DNA of 64,000 bases from Altererythrobacter epoxidivorans (GCF_001281485.1 NZ_CP012669.1:1302001-1366000), one strand, 5' to 3'. Shown: positions 8,056 through 21,374, counted from the stretch's first letter. The notes: generated by a model from the letters alone, not told the origin. Program-made: numbers and translations.

Positions 8056-9366
8056 TCAGTCGACCTTTGCCTTCACGAGCCTGCCCATCAGGATGGCCGC
8101 CCGCTGCGCCTGGCGGGTGAAGCTCTTCAGGTCCACGCTTTCACCTGCGGCATGGCTCCCGCGGCCATCAGGCCCCAGACCGGCAAGAGACGCCTTTACC
8201 AGCGGCGCGACGAAGCTGATGTCGGCCGCCCCGCGCCTGGAGGGCGGATATTCCTCCATCTGCGCCAGGCCCATGTCCGCATTGATCGCATTGAGCTTCG
8301 CCAGCAGCGCCCGGTTGCCATCGGTCGGTGCCATCGGCGGATATCGTATGTCGAAGCTGATCGTCGCATCCGTGCCCGGCAAGTTGTCGTCGACGATCGC
8401 CTGCATCGCCGCAATCGTCCGTTCGGTCTGCTCAGGCGTCAGCGTGCGCAGGTCACCGGCCGCAACGGCGGTGGACGGTATGATGTTCGTCTTGCCCACC
8501 GTGCTTGCAGACAGCTGGTCTTCGCCCATCACCGCAGGGGTGCCGCCAGCCATGAAACCGACGTTGAAAGTAAGGTTTTCCTCGGGCAATTCGCGGCGGA
8601 AGGTGTCGAGGATCCGAGCCATCTCGTAGATCGCGCCATAGCTCGTGCCATCGCGGAAAATAGCGGAGGAATGACCGCTTGTCCCCGTGGTTTCGAGCTT
8701 CCAGCCATTCGAACTGCGCCGCGCGACGACACCGAAATCCTTGCCGTCTTCGACCGAAAGCCCTTCGAAGCCGAGCGCTACGTCCGCCCATCTACCGGCA
8801 GCAATCAAGTCTGCCCGCGCCGCTTCGAGGGGATCGCCCGCGTCTTCCTCGTCGCCGGTCATAGCGACCACGATATTGGCATCCTTCAGTGTGCCTGCAG
8901 CCTTCATGGCCCGCAGTGCCGAGAGGATCACGATGATCCCGCCCTTGTCATCGCCAACGCCCGGCCCGATCGCCCGGTCGCCTTCGCGAGTGAACTGCTG
9001 GAAAGGAGAACTTGGCTCGAAAACCGTGTCGAGATGCGCGATCAGCAGCATCTTGGTAGTGCCGGGCTTACCCTTGTGCCGGGCGAAGAGATGCCCCGCC
9101 CTGCCTGCCGCCGACTGGTCGATCCACTCGACCTCGAAGCCAAGGGCCTCGAATTCCGGCGCGAGCATGTCGGCCACGGCTTTCACGCCGGGGTGATTGT
9201 GCGAACCGGAGTTTTGCGAAACGATTTTCTCGAGCAACGCAACGTCGCGCTCGAAGCCGGCTTCGACCGTTTTGACGATCTGCTTTTCAGGCTTGCTGAG
9301 TTGGGCCGAAGCGGGGGCCGAGATCGCAATCGCACCGAGTGCGGCGAAACCCCAGCCCCAGCGCAT
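8056..9366 (-). CDS. Exported M20-family metallopeptidase (glutamate-carboxypeptidase-like)
   Basis: 436 residues with a signal peptide (cleavage near ASA-Q, residue 21). M20 zinc ligands are visible: LIAHLDTV (His111, Asp113), GVGDDKGG (bridging Asp139 or Asp140) and the base/ligand pair in TGDEEDAGDP (173-174). The order resembles CpgA-type carboxypeptidases that remove C-terminal glutamate, but the substrate cannot be read from sequence. Its ATG shares a base with the TGA of sdhA (TGATG), so it is translationally coupled to succinate dehydrogenase. That position is where sdhB would be expected in many relatives. Confidence 0.88.
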   Translation of the reverse strand: MRWGWGFAALGAIAISAPASAQLSKPEKQIVKTVEAGFERDVALLEKIVSQNSGSHNHPGVKAVADMLAPEFEALGFEVEWIDQSAAGRAGHLFARHKGKPGTTKMLLIAHLDTVFEPSSPFQQFTREGDRAIGPGVGDDKGGIIVILSALRAMKAAGTLKDANIVVAMTGDEEDAGDPLEAARADLIAAGRWADVALGFEGLSVEDGKDFGVVARRSSNGWKLETTGTSGHSSAIFRDGTSYGAIYEMARILDTFRRELPEENLTFNVGFMAGGTPAVMGEDQLSASTVGKTNIIPSTAVAAGDLRTLTPEQTERTIAAMQAIVDDNLPGTDATISFDIRYPPMAPTDGNRALLAKLNAINADMGLAQMEEYPPSRRGAADISFVAPLVKASLAGLGPDGRGSHAAGESVDLKSFTRQAQRAAILMGRLVKAKVD

Positions 9367-11189
9367 CAGTAAACCCGCTTCTTGGGCTTGATGTACTCGA
9401 TATCGTCGGTGAGCGTGTACTCGTGGACCGGGCGATAATCGATCCGCACCGCGCCGCCATTGCCGCCCCAGCCTTCGAACCAGGCAACGGTGTGCTTCAT
9501 CCAGTTCTTGTCGTCGCGGTCGGGGAAATCCTCGTGCGCGTGGGCGCCGCGGCTTTCCTTGCGGTTTTCTGCCGAAGCGATGGTCACATTCGCCTGCGCC
9601 ATCAGATTGTCGAGTTCCAGCGTTTCGATCAGGTCGCTGTTCCAGATCAACGAGCGGTCGGAGACATGGATGTCTTCCATCTTCTTGTTGACGTTCTTGA
9701 GCAGTTCGACGCCTTCGGATAGCAACTTGCTGTCGCGGAAAACGGCTGCGTGCTTCTGCATGCCCTTCTGCATTTCCTCGCGCACCTTGGCGGTTGGTGT
9801 GCTGCCCTTGGCGTTGCGGAAATGGTCGAGACGGGTCAGCGACAGATCGGCGCTGTCAGCCGGGAGTTCCGGCTGGCTCGCACCTGCGGTCAGGATCTCG
9901 TTCAGGCGGTGGCCGGTTGCGCGACCGAAGACGACGAGGTCGATGAGCGAGTTGGACCCCAGACGGTTGGCACCGTGGACCGAAACGCAGGCAGCTTCAC
10001 CAACGGCAAACAGGCCGGGCACGACATGGTCGGGATTGCCATCGGGGCCGACGGTCACGACTTCGCCGTGATAGTTACAGGGGATACCGCCCATGTTGTA
10101 GTGGACGGTCGGCGTAACCGGCAGCGGCTGGCGCGTCAGGTCGACGCCCGCAAAGATCTTCCCGCTTTCGGTAATGCCGGGCAGGCGTTCCGCCAGGATC
10201 GCCGGATCGATGTGGTCGAGATGCAAGTAGATGTGGTCGCCATCGGGACCGACACCGCGCCCTTCGCGCATTTCGAGCGCCATCGAGCGCGAGACGACGT
10301 CGCGCGATGCAAGGTCCTTTGCACTCGGGGCATAGCGTTCCATGAAACGCTCGCCTTCGGAGTTGGTGAGGTAACCGCCCTCGCCGCGTGCGCCCTCGGT
10401 GATAAGGACGCCGGCGCCATAGATGCCGGTCGGGTGGAACTGCACGAATTCCATGTCCTGAAGGGGCAGGCCGGCGCGCAGGACCATGCCGCCGCCGTCG
10501 CCGGTGCAGGTATGGGCCGAAGTGGCGGTGTAATAGCAGCGGCCATAGCCGCCAGTCGCCAGCACCACGGACTGCGCACGGAAACGGTGGATCGTGCCAT
10601 CGTCGAGGCACATGGCGGTAACGCCGACGCATTTCTTGTCAGCGCCTTCGCCCGACATGATCAGGTCGAGCGCGAAATATTCGATGAAGAAGTCCGCATC
10701 GTACTTCAGGCTCTGCTGGTAGAGCGCGTGAAGCATCGCGTGGCCGGTACGGTCGGCTGCGGCGCAAGTGCGCTGCACCGGCGGGCCGTCACCCATGTTC
10801 TGCATGTGGCCACCGAAAGGGCGCTGGTAGATCGTGCCGTCGGCATTGCGGCTGAAGGGCACGCCTGCATGCTCGAGCTCGTAAACCGCAGCCGGAGCTT
10901 CGCGTGCGAGATATTCGATCGCGTCCTGGTCGCCCAGCCAGTCCGACCCCTTCACGGTGTCGTACATGTGCCAGGTCCAGTGGTCCGGCGTGTTGTTGCC
11001 GAGGCTGGCAGCGATGCCGCCCTGCGCCGCAACGGTATGCGAACGCGTCGGGAAAACCTTGGAGATGTTGGCCGTACGCAGGCCTGCTTCGGCTGCACCC
11101 ATGGTTGCACGAAGGCCCGAACCGCCGGCACCGACGACCACGACGTCATAGGTGTGATCGATGATCTTGTAGGCAGAAGTATCGACCAT
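9366..11189 (-). CDS. sdhA: Succinate dehydrogenase flavoprotein subunit
   Basis: 607 residues, the normal length. The FAD-binding [17 protein letters not shown] is near the N terminus, the covalent-flavin histidine lies in [10 protein letters not shown], and FGGH, the HPTGIYG substrate segment and the [11 protein letters not shown] motif are all present. It oxidises succinate to fumarate in complex II at the inner membrane. It follows sdhD with a TAATG overlap. The iron-sulfur subunit gene sdhB is not downstream; an M20 peptidase gene overlaps the stop instead. Confidence 0.97.
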   Translation of the reverse strand: MVDTSAYKIIDHTYDVVVVGAGGSGLRATMGAAEAGLRTANISKVFPTRSHTVAAQGGIAASLGNNTPDHWTWHMYDTVKGSDWLGDQDAIEYLAREAPAAVYELEHAGVPFSRNADGTIYQRPFGGHMQNMGDGPPVQRTCAAADRTGHAMLHALYQQSLKYDADFFIEYFALDLIMSGEGADKKCVGVTAMCLDDGTIHRFRAQSVVLATGGYGRCYYTATSAHTCTGDGGGMVLRAGLPLQDMEFVQFHPTGIYGAGVLITEGARGEGGYLTNSEGERFMERYAPSAKDLASRDVVSRSMALEMREGRGVGPDGDHIYLHLDHIDPAILAERLPGITESGKIFAGVDLTRQPLPVTPTVHYNMGGIPCNYHGEVVTVGPDGNPDHVVPGLFAVGEAACVSVHGANRLGSNSLIDLVVFGRATGHRLNEILTAGASQPELPADSADLSLTRLDHFRNAKGSTPTAKVREEMQKGMQKHAAVFRDSKLLSEGVELLKNVNKKMEDIHVSDRSLIWNSDLIETLELDNLMAQANVTIASAENRKESRGAHAHEDFPDRDDKNWMKHTVAWFEGWGGNGGAVRIDYRPVHEYTLTDDIEYIKPKKRVY

Positions 11190-11590
11190 TACGCGGCACC
11201 TCCGGTCACGCCGGCAGACAGGGCAAGGCGAACGATACTGAAGACGGCAAATGCGCCGCCGCCGATGGTTGCGAGATTAAGCAGGGTAATCACTCCGAAC
11301 TTTGTTCCGCTGTTGTGGACATAGTCCTCGATGAGGACCTGGAGACCGAGGCGCGCATGCCAGAACGTGCTGAGCACAAGCAGCACCATAGCGGTCGCGG
11401 GGACGGGCTTGGCGAGCCAGGTCGCGACGGTCGAATAATCGAGGTTCGGCAGCAACACGATGCTGGTGACGAACCACAGCGTCAGTACGAGGTTGCCGAC
11501 GGCGGTGAAGCGCTGCAGCAGCCAGTGATGCGCACCTTCGTGTGCGGAGCCGAGCCCGCGCACCTTTCCGATCGAGGTTCCGTTACCCAT
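11189..11590 (-). CDS. sdhD: Succinate dehydrogenase membrane anchor subunit
   Basis: 133 residues with three hydrophobic helices. The N-terminal segment [20 protein letters not shown] and the helix containing [19 protein letters not shown] are typical of SdhD. The His in the second helix is a probable haem b ligand, and the Arg/Asp-Tyr region lies near the quinone site. It lies between sdhC and sdhA; the stop overlaps the sdhA start (TAATG). Confidence 0.94.
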   Translation of the reverse strand: MGNGTSIGKVRGLGSAHEGAHHWLLQRFTAVGNLVLTLWFVTSIVLLPNLDYSTVATWLAKPVPATAMVLLVLSTFWHARLGLQVLIEDYVHNSGTKFGVITLLNLATIGGGAFAVFSIVRLALSAGVTGGAA

Positions 11591-11600
11591 GGTCAGCGCC

Positions 11601-11981
11601 TTACTTGAAGAAGATCAGGGCCCAGAAGGCCGCGGTGAGAACGATGGCGATGATCGGCGACAGGGTCGACCACACCTTGTTGATGTCGAGCTCGTATCCG
11701 GCACCGATGTCGAGAACGAAGTGCCTGAGGCCGCTCATCAGGTGGGTAAAGAATGCCCAGCTCAGACCGACCAGCACGATGTAGCCGGGGATCGAGGTCG
11801 CAACCGCCTGGAACATTGCATAGGCATCGGGCCCGCTTGCGAGCGCGCCCAGCCACCAGACCATTACTGCCAAGCCGACCAGCGCCATCCCGTCGCCGGT
11901 GATGCGGTGGAGGATGGAAACCAGCATGTGCGGGCCCCATTTCCAGATTTGCAGGTGCGGTGAGAGCGGTCTGTTGGCCAT
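11601..11981 (-). CDS. sdhC: Succinate dehydrogenase cytochrome b556 subunit
   Basis: 126 residues. RPLSPHLQIWKWGPHMLVSILHRITG is the classic SdhC N terminus, with the quinone-site Ser and Arg in SILHR, and LMSGLRHFVLDIG carries the haem-ligand histidine in the second helix. There are three membrane helices in all. It is the first gene of the sdhCDA run; the 108 bases upstream, shared with a divergent SDR gene, should hold the promoter. I could not assign its -35/-10 with confidence. Confidence 0.95.
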   Translation of the reverse strand: MANRPLSPHLQIWKWGPHMLVSILHRITGDGMALVGLAVMVWWLGALASGPDAYAMFQAVATSIPGYIVLVGLSWAFFTHLMSGLRHFVLDIGAGYELDINKVWSTLSPIIAIVLTAAFWALIFFK

Positions 11982-12089
11982 TGAGTCTTACCCGGATAAT
12001 CGCTGTGTGCCCTCCCCTTAGCGTTCTCACAGCACGGTGCAAGACGCACCGCCTCGACTCTTCATGCAAAGTTTCGGATAGGGTGATGC

Positions 12090-12800
12090 ATGACGTGCAT
12101 CTTATTGACCGGATCGAGCCGCGGCATAGGCGCAGCAAGTGCCAATGCACTGTCGGCGCGCGGCGCAAAAGTGATCGGCCATGCGACGACCGCCAGCGAC
12201 CCGCGCACCATAGCGGCTGACTTTACGGAACCGGCGGCTCCGCAAATGTTGTGGGAGGAAGCGCTCGACCGTTCGGGCGGGCAAATCGACGTCCTGGTGA
12301 ACAACGCCGGGCTGTTTTCTGCAAACCCTGTCGATGCATCGGACATCGAATGGCTGGACGCATGGGAAGAAACCATGCGGATCAATCTGACCGCCGCTGC
12401 CCAGCTCAGCCGTTTCGCTGTCAGGCACTGGCAGGAACGGAGGTGCGGCGGGCGCATCGTCCATGTCGCCAGCCGTGCCGGGCATCGCGGCGATTCGCCC
12501 CAGCACTGGCATTACGCGGCGGCCAAGGGCGGAATGCTGGCCATGCACAAGACGATTGCGCGCCAGTATGCCGCCGAAGGGATCCTCAGTTTCGCGATCA
12601 CTCCGGGTTTTACCGACACGGCCATGGCGGGCGACTATCTCGAAAGCCGTGGCGGCGCAGGCCTGCTTGCCGACATTCCGCTGGGCCGGGTCGCGAAGCC
12701 CGAAGAAATCGCGCGCATTGTCGAATTCTGTGCGCTCGATGCTCCACCATCGCTGACAGGGGCGACGCTCGATGCCAATGGAGCGAGCTATGTTCGCTAG
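12090..12800 (+). CDS. SDR family oxidoreductase
   Basis: 236 residues. The cofactor loop TGSSRGIG is at about 7-14, NNAG at about 71-74, the catalytic Ser in HVASRAGH, and Tyr-x3-Lys as YAAAKG. These residues are intact, so an active NAD(P)-dependent dehydrogenase/reductase is expected; the substrate is unknown. It is divergent from sdhC. The last 11 bases overlap the metallo-beta-lactamase gene, and prmA follows with another overlap, making a three-gene run. Confidence 0.88.
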   Translation: MTCILLTGSSRGIGAASANALSARGAKVIGHATTASDPRTIAADFTEPAAPQMLWEEALDRSGGQIDVLVNNAGLFSANPVDASDIEWLDAWEETMRINLTAAAQLSRFAVRHWQERRCGGRIVHVASRAGHRGDSPQHWHYAAAKGGMLAMHKTIARQYAAEGILSFAITPGFTDTAMAGDYLESRGGAGLLADIPLGRVAKPEEIARIVEFCALDAPPSLTGATLDANGASYVR

Positions 12801-13701
12801 ATCGTTATTTGCACTCGCGCTGGCAGCTCCACTGCTTGGCACGACCGAACCTCCCCAGGTTGGGATTGCGGTGCCTCCCAAGCACGTATGGGCACAGGCC
12901 TGCGACGACTGGGACGAGTGGGAGAAGCCCGGGCCGCCCTTCAGGATCTTTGGCAATACATACTACGTCGGGACGTGCGGGATTGCCTCGATCCTCATAA
13001 CGACCGACGACGGCCATGCGCTGATTGACAGCGGAACAGAAGCCGGGGCCGACATTGTGTTGGCCAATATTCGCGCCCTTGGCTTCGACCCGAAAGATGT
13101 GAAGGTCTTGCTCGCTAGTCACGAACATTTCGACCATGTGGGCGGCATGGCAAAGCTACAGCGGGAAACTGGTGCGACGGTGATTGCATCCGAGGCTGCT
13201 GTCGGCGTCATGCTGTCGGGCCAGACGGATCCGGACGATCCGCAGTACGGTACGCTCGAACCGATGGAGCCGATCGCCGAGGGCATGCCCTATTTCTGGG
13301 GAGATGCGCCCTATCGTATCGACTATTTCGGCATCAGGCCGATCGACACACCCGGTCATACCTCGGGTGCCATGAGCTGGAGCTGGGAGGCCTGTGATGA
13401 GGACGACTGCCTTACGGTGGTCTATGCCGACAGCCTCTCCGCGGTGAGCAGCGACAGCTATCGCTTCTCAGACCACAAGGATTACCTTGGCAAATTCCTG
13501 AAGTCGTTTGACAGCATCGCGGAAGCTCGCTGCGACGTCTTGCTGACACCACATCCCACCGGCGGAAATCTGAACCTGACGATGTCCCTTCTGGAACGGC
13601 GCAAGCTAGACGGCATGCCCGACTTCGCCTGTCGGGGTTACGCGCAAAAACAGAAACAGGCCCTGTCTTTGCGTCTCGCCAAAGAAGCTGCAGCAAAATG
13701 A
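12790..13701 (+). CDS. Subclass B3 metallo-beta-lactamase
   Basis: 303 residues from the ATG at 12790 (GGAG nine bases upstream), which gives a signal peptide. The zinc ligands read HEHFDH at 111-116, His190 in TPGHTSG and His255 in LTPHPTGG. His-x-His-x-Asp-His together with the missing Cys ligand defines the B3 type, which hydrolyses penicillins, cephalosporins and carbapenems in the periplasm using two zinc ions. B3 enzymes are known as resident chromosomal genes in Erythrobacter species. Genes on both sides overlap it and are housekeeping-like, with no mobile element nearby, so it looks native rather than acquired. Activity on drugs is inferred. Confidence 0.88.
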   Translation: MFARSLFALALAAPLLGTTEPPQVGIAVPPKHVWAQACDDWDEWEKPGPPFRIFGNTYYVGTCGIASILITTDDGHALIDSGTEAGADIVLANIRALGFDPKDVKVLLASHEHFDHVGGMAKLQRETGATVIASEAAVGVMLSGQTDPDDPQYGTLEPMEPIAEGMPYFWGDAPYRIDYFGIRPIDTPGHTSGAMSWSWEACDEDDCLTVVYADSLSAVSSDSYRFSDHKDYLGKFLKSFDSIAEARCDVLLTPHPTGGNLNLTMSLLERRKLDGMPDFACRGYAQKQKQALSLRLAKEAAAK

Positions 13702-14606
13702 CCAGCTGGAAGCTCACTGCCTTCGGTCCCAAGCTGCTGATCCGTGACGCCCTGGTGGCACAGGAAGACGTCATCGACTGGGATCCCGAAATCGTGCTGG
13801 CCGGTTTCGAAATCGCCGATGACAAGCCGGAGGACTGGCGCCTCGACGCCTATCTACCGCGGCGTCCCAATGCCGCGGACAAGGCTGCGATCCGCAGCCT
13901 CTTCGAAGGCGAAGTGCCCGAATTCACGGTCGAGAAATTGCCCGAGGCGGACTGGGTCACGCAAAGCCAGGAAGGCATCGAGCCTATCCGAGCCGGACGG
14001 TTCAACGTCCACACGCCCGAATTCGAACCCGACCCCTCGCCGGGTATCGTGAATTTCGCGATTCCCGCCAGCCAGGCCTTCGGGACAGGCCAGCACCAGA
14101 CGACCGCCGGATGTCTCGCCATGCTCGATGCGATGAAGGCGAGCGGCTTCGTGGCGCGCAATATCGCCGATATCGGTACCGGAACGGGGCTGCTGGCCTT
14201 TGCTGCGCTCAATCTCTGGCCTTTTGCCACCGCCACAGCGTCGGACATCGACCCTGTTTGTACCGGGGTGATAGAGCACAATTGCGAACTGAACGGTGTG
14301 CGGATGGGCGCAAGTGCTGGCGAACTCACCATGGTAATCGCCGACGGGATGGCCGATCCGCTGCTGCAGGCGCGCGGGCCCTATGACCTGCTGATCGCCA
14401 ATATCCTGGCGGGCCCGCTGGTCGAACTGGCGTCCAATTTCGCAGAAGCGACCGCACCTGGGGGGAGCGTGCTATTGTCGGGCCTGCTCGAAACGCAGGA
14501 ACCGCGAGTCCGGCGCGCCTATCGGGTGCAAGGCTTCCGCCTCGCCGCAAGGCTCGTGAATGGCGACTGGTCGGTGCTCTGGCTGCGCAAGCGACGGATG
14601 CGCTGA
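13698..14606 (+). CDS. prmA: Ribosomal protein L11 methyltransferase
   Basis: 302 residues. The N-terminal substrate-recognition domain is followed by the motif AFGTGQHQTT (128-136), then the SAM-binding DIGTGTGLLAFAAL (158-171), the acidic SDIDPVC and the PrmA-typical LLIANILAGPL. It methylates lysines and the N terminus of ribosomal protein L11 in the cytosol. Its ATG overlaps the stop of the metallo-beta-lactamase gene (ATGA). Confidence 0.95.
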   Translation: MTSWKLTAFGPKLLIRDALVAQEDVIDWDPEIVLAGFEIADDKPEDWRLDAYLPRRPNAADKAAIRSLFEGEVPEFTVEKLPEADWVTQSQEGIEPIRAGRFNVHTPEFEPDPSPGIVNFAIPASQAFGTGQHQTTAGCLAMLDAMKASGFVARNIADIGTGTGLLAFAALNLWPFATATASDIDPVCTGVIEHNCELNGVRMGASAGELTMVIADGMADPLLQARGPYDLLIANILAGPLVELASNFAEATAPGGSVLLSGLLETQEPRVRRAYRVQGFRLAARLVNGDWSVLWLRKRRMR

Positions 14607-14674
14607 GCCGGATTGAACCGCCGCCATATCCTGCGTAGGTCTCAAAAAACGGTCCTACGGAGAGGGAATACGGC

Positions 14675-15462
14675 ATGGCGCGTCAATACGAGAGCATCCT
14701 CATCGAAAAGCGCGGCGAGGTCGACTGGCTGACGCTCAACCGTCCGGATGCCCTCAACGCCATCACCCTGCAGATGGTGGCCGAACTCAACGACTATTTC
14801 GGCGGTCTCTACAATGACGGGTCGGTCCGTCTGGTGGTGATGCGCGGCGCAGGAAAGGCATTTTGCGCAGGGCTCGACATCAAGGAACGTCAGGGCGAAG
14901 AGCAGGCAATACCGTTCGGCGGAGGGTTCGGTTTCCAGGGCTTCCTTGCCGACGTTTACGTCAAGATGCGCCGCTGCCCGCAGCCGATCCTGTCGCTGGT
15001 TCACGGCCCTGCATGCGGGGGCGGTTTCGCCTTCGCCCTCGCCTCCGACATCCGCATTGCAGGAGAAAGCGCGCGCATGAACGCGGCTTTCATCAAGCTC
15101 GGCCTGTCGTCATGCGACATGGGCGTGAGCTATTTCCTCCCCCGCCTCGTCGGGCAATCGCTCGCTTCGGAACTGATGCTGACCGGCCGATTCATCACGG
15201 CTGAGCGCGCCCTGGCGACTTCGCTGGTTTCCGAAGTGGTCCCGGACGACGAGCTGGAAACTGCGGCACAACCGTGGATCGACGATCTGCTGGCAGCATC
15301 GCCCATGGGCCTTCGCATGACCAAGGAAGGGCTGCAGATGGCCGTCGATGCGCCAAGCCTCGAAGCCGCCATGGCGATCGAGAACCGCAACCAGTTGATG
15401 ACGAGCGCCAGCCCCAATTTCCGCGAGGGAATGAGCGCCTTTCTCGAAAAACGCAGGCCCGA

Positions 15463-15478
<16 letters not shown>
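14675..15478 (+). CDS. Enoyl-CoA hydratase/isomerase family protein
   Basis: 267 residues. The crotonase oxyanion-hole segments are GAGKAFCAGLDIKE (58-71) and HGPACGGGFAFALASDIR (110-127). The usual hydratase Glu pair is not clear; instead the region NAAFIKLGLSSCDMG carries Asp148, as seen in isomerases and other crotonase branches. It probably acts on an acyl-CoA in fatty-acid or aromatic catabolism. A good GGAGAGGG lies before the ATG. Its stop overlaps the convergent CinA-like gene by 16 bases. Confidence 0.88.
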
Positions 15479-18613
<3,135 letters not shown>

Positions 18614-18638
18614 GTCGGAGCACGCCTGAAGGAGGTTA

Positions 18639-20303
18639 TCACACGCCTTCCAGCAGCCGGTCCGCCTGTGCCCTCGCCTCGGGCGTAACTTCTGCGCCGG
18701 ACAGCATTCGTGCGATCTCTTCCTGACGGCCTGCCTGGTCGAGCAGGACCACGCTGGTGCGGGTTACCGTGCCTTCGGACGACTTGGCGATCATGTAGTG
18801 CGTCGATCCGCGGGCCGCCACCTGCGGGCTGTGCGTCACTGCCAGCAATTGGCCGTCGGAAGCGAGCCGCGCGAGCCGTTCGCCGATAGCGCTCGCCACT
18901 GCACCGCCTACGCCGCGGTCGATTTCGTCGAAGATCACCGTTGCCGCCCCGCCCTGTTCGGCCAGTGCAACCTTCAATGCGAGGATGAAGCGCGACAATT
19001 CGCCGCCGCTGGCGATCTTGTTGAGCGGGGCGAAATCGGCCCCGGGATTGGTCGCAATCAGAAATTCGACGCTGTCGATGCCCTGCGGCCCCCAACGCTC
19101 TTCGGGCAGTTTGCCGACCGCCGTGAGGAAGCTCGCTGCATCGAGCTTCAGCGGGGCGAGCTCTGCCGCCACCGCCTTGTCGAGAGCCTTGGCTGCCTTC
19201 AGCCGCGCAGCATGGATTCCCTCCGCCTTTTCCATGTAGCGCCTGCCCGCTTCCTTCGCTGCAGCCTCGAGCGAATCGAGTTCGGCCTCGCCGCCTTCGA
19301 TCGCGTCGAGCGCGCTGCGCATTTCGCGCATCTTGTCCGGCAGTTCGTCCACTTCGCAGCGGTGCTTGCGGGCAATCGCGCGCAGTTCGAACAGGCGGGT
19401 TTCGGCCGCTTCCAGCGCCATCGGATCATGCTCCAACGCGTCGGCAGCAGCCTGCAGCTTGTCCTCCGCCTCGCCAGCCTCGATAACCGCACGGTCGAGC
19501 GCAGCCAGCGCCTCTGCCAACAAGGGATGTTCGGGCGCGATGCGGTCGAGCTTGCGCGCTGCGACCCTGAGCGACGCCAGCGGCGAATCCGATCCTTCCC
19601 AGACGTGGCGCAGATCCTCGAGATCGCCCGAAAGCTTCTCTCCCTTCTGCATGGATGCGCGTGTTTCCGCGAGCCGCGCCTCCTCTCCTGCCTGCGGTTC
19701 CAGTGCCGTCAGTTCTGCCAGATGGGCGAGCAACAGGTCCTGGTCCGCCTTGGCCTGGTCGACCGTCTCGCGTGCCTTTTCCAATTTCCCCACGGCGTCG
19801 CGCCATTGTGCCCATGCACGCGCAAGGCCGTCGGTATCGGCGCCCGAATATCGGTCGAGCAAAACGCGATGCCCGCGCGGATTTACGAGACCGCGATCAT
19901 CGTGCTGTCCGTGCAGTTCCACCAGCGCCGACGCGATCTCGCGCAGCAGCGCCACCCCGACCGGCTGGTCGTTGATGAATGCCTTCGACCCGCCGTCCGC
20001 CTTTACCTGTCGGCGGATGATAAGTCCTTCGCCCGGCTCGATCTCTATGTCGGCATCGGCGAGAGATGCTGCGATTGCATCGGGCAGAGCGGCAAAGTCG
20101 AAACTCGCCGTTACGCTCGCCTTGTCCTCTCCGCTTCGGACGAGACCGCTGTCGGCCCGGTTACCGAGGACCAACCCCAGCGCGTCGAGGAGGATCGACT
20201 TGCCCGCACCCGTTTCACCCGTCAGCACGCCCAGCCCGCGACCGAAATCGAGGTCGAGCGATTCGATGAGAACGATATTGCGGATGGACAGGCGGGTCAG
20301 CAT
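18639..20303 (-). CDS. recN: DNA repair protein RecN
   Basis: 554 residues. The SMC-like N terminus MLTRLSIRNIVLIESLDLDF is followed by the P-loop GETGAGKS (29-36). Two long coiled-coil arms and the C-terminal ASGGELSRFILALK signature, the Walker B TVIFDEIDRGVGG and the LAVTHSPQVAA switch are present. It acts in double-strand break repair. It lies 86 bases downstream of bamD on the same strand, a common pairing in alphaproteobacteria. Confidence 0.96.
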   Translation of the reverse strand: MLTRLSIRNIVLIESLDLDFGRGLGVLTGETGAGKSILLDALGLVLGNRADSGLVRSGEDKASVTASFDFAALPDAIAASLADADIEIEPGEGLIIRRQVKADGGSKAFINDQPVGVALLREIASALVELHGQHDDRGLVNPRGHRVLLDRYSGADTDGLARAWAQWRDAVGKLEKARETVDQAKADQDLLLAHLAELTALEPQAGEEARLAETRASMQKGEKLSGDLEDLRHVWEGSDSPLASLRVAARKLDRIAPEHPLLAEALAALDRAVIEAGEAEDKLQAAADALEHDPMALEAAETRLFELRAIARKHRCEVDELPDKMREMRSALDAIEGGEAELDSLEAAAKEAGRRYMEKAEGIHAARLKAAKALDKAVAAELAPLKLDAASFLTAVGKLPEERWGPQGIDSVEFLIATNPGADFAPLNKIASGGELSRFILALKVALAEQGGAATVIFDEIDRGVGGAVASAIGERLARLASDGQLLAVTHSPQVAARGSTHYMIAKSSEGTVTRTSVVLLDQAGRQEEIARMLSGAEVTPEARAQADRLLEGV

Positions 20304-20389
20304 GGCAGGTGTGCCATTATCTAGCCCAGACGATGCGGCTCGTCACCGCCTGATAAGCGCCCTTGAACAGTTTGTGAGGGCAGGCCCGC

Positions 20390-21193
20390 TCAGCTGGCCT
20401 GCACGCCCGGGGCGTGCTTGTTCACCAGCTGATATGCCTTGTCGTACCACTCGCTGCCCGGATAGTTCGCGCCGAGGACGGCCGCGAATTTCACTGCCTC
20501 TTCCTTGAGCCCGAGCGCAAGGCTGCACTCGGTCAGGCGGTAGAGCGCCTCGGGAGCGTGGCTGGTGGTCTGGTAGGTTTCGACAACGTTCTGGAAGCGA
20601 AGTTGCGCTGCCAGCCACATGCCCGAGTTCTGGTAGAAGCGGCCGATTTCCATTTCCTTGCCCGCGAGGTGATCCTCGACGAGGTCCAGCTTGAGCCGGG
20701 CGTCCGCAGAATACTCGGTGTTCGGGAAACGGCGGGTCACTTCGGTCAGGGCCGTGCGGGCCTGCTCGGTGATCTTCTGGTCGCGCTGCACGTCGCTGAT
20801 CTGCTCGTAATAGCTGAGCGCGATCAGGTAATAGGCGTAGGGCGCGTCCTTGTTGCCCGGGTGGATCGACAGGAAGCGCTGGGCGCTCGAAATTGCCTGA
20901 TTGTAATCCTGCGCAACGTAATAGCTGAACGCGCTCATCAGCTGCGCACGGCGGGCCCACGGCGAATAGGGGTGCTGGCGCTCGACTTCGTCGAACAAGG
21001 CAGCCGCCATCTTCGTATCGCCGCGATCGAGCCGCGACTTGGCTGCCGAGTACAGCGTTTCGACGTCGCGCGCGACGTAGGCAACGTCTTCATTGCCCCC
21101 ACCACGGCTGGCGCAGCCTGCAAGAACGATGGTCGAGGCGGCCATAACGGCGGCCAGGGCGGGCTTGAAGCGGATGCGCGAAATCGTCGTCAT
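20390..21193 (-). CDS. bamD: Outer-membrane assembly lipoprotein BamD
   Basis: 267 residues with a signal peptide and lipobox LAGC (Cys27). Five TPR-like helical repeats follow, including the family hallmarks RHPYSPWARRAQLMSAFSYY-like (RQHPYSPWARRA) and AYYLIALSYYEQI. BamD joins BamA in the BAM complex that inserts beta-barrel proteins. Its C-terminal tail is short. It is upstream of recN on the same strand. Confidence 0.94.
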   Translation of the reverse strand: MTTISRIRFKPALAAVMAASTIVLAGCASRGGGNEDVAYVARDVETLYSAAKSRLDRGDTKMAAALFDEVERQHPYSPWARRAQLMSAFSYYVAQDYNQAISSAQRFLSIHPGNKDAPYAYYLIALSYYEQISDVQRDQKITEQARTALTEVTRRFPNTEYSADARLKLDLVEDHLAGKEMEIGRFYQNSGMWLAAQLRFQNVVETYQTTSHAPEALYRLTECSLALGLKEEAVKFAAVLGANYPGSEWYDKAYQLVNKHAPGVQAS

Positions 21194-21374
21194 GGACCGA
21201 GCCTATAGCCAGCGTCTCAATGAACGCCAAGTGAAGTTCGCTCCGCAATCCGCAGTCACGTTGCTGAAGGACGATTAACCACCTCCGGCGAAGCGGAATT
21301 AACGCTTCAAGGAGCAATCCCGTTTCGCAGGCCGTGAGATCGGCCCGCCAACGGGGTCAGGCAAAGGATCGGCT

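Noticed and set aside
9750..11324. Open frame of over 500 codons on the plus strand, antisense to sdhA
   Set aside because: It lies over sdhA and sdhD, both clear genes. Its translation is rich in Arg, Ala and Gly with no domain, as expected for a reverse-frame shadow in high-GC DNA.
12790..13701. Acquired resistance gene on a mobile element
   Set aside because: No transposase, integron site or repeat is near it, and both neighbours overlap it in a conserved-looking operon.
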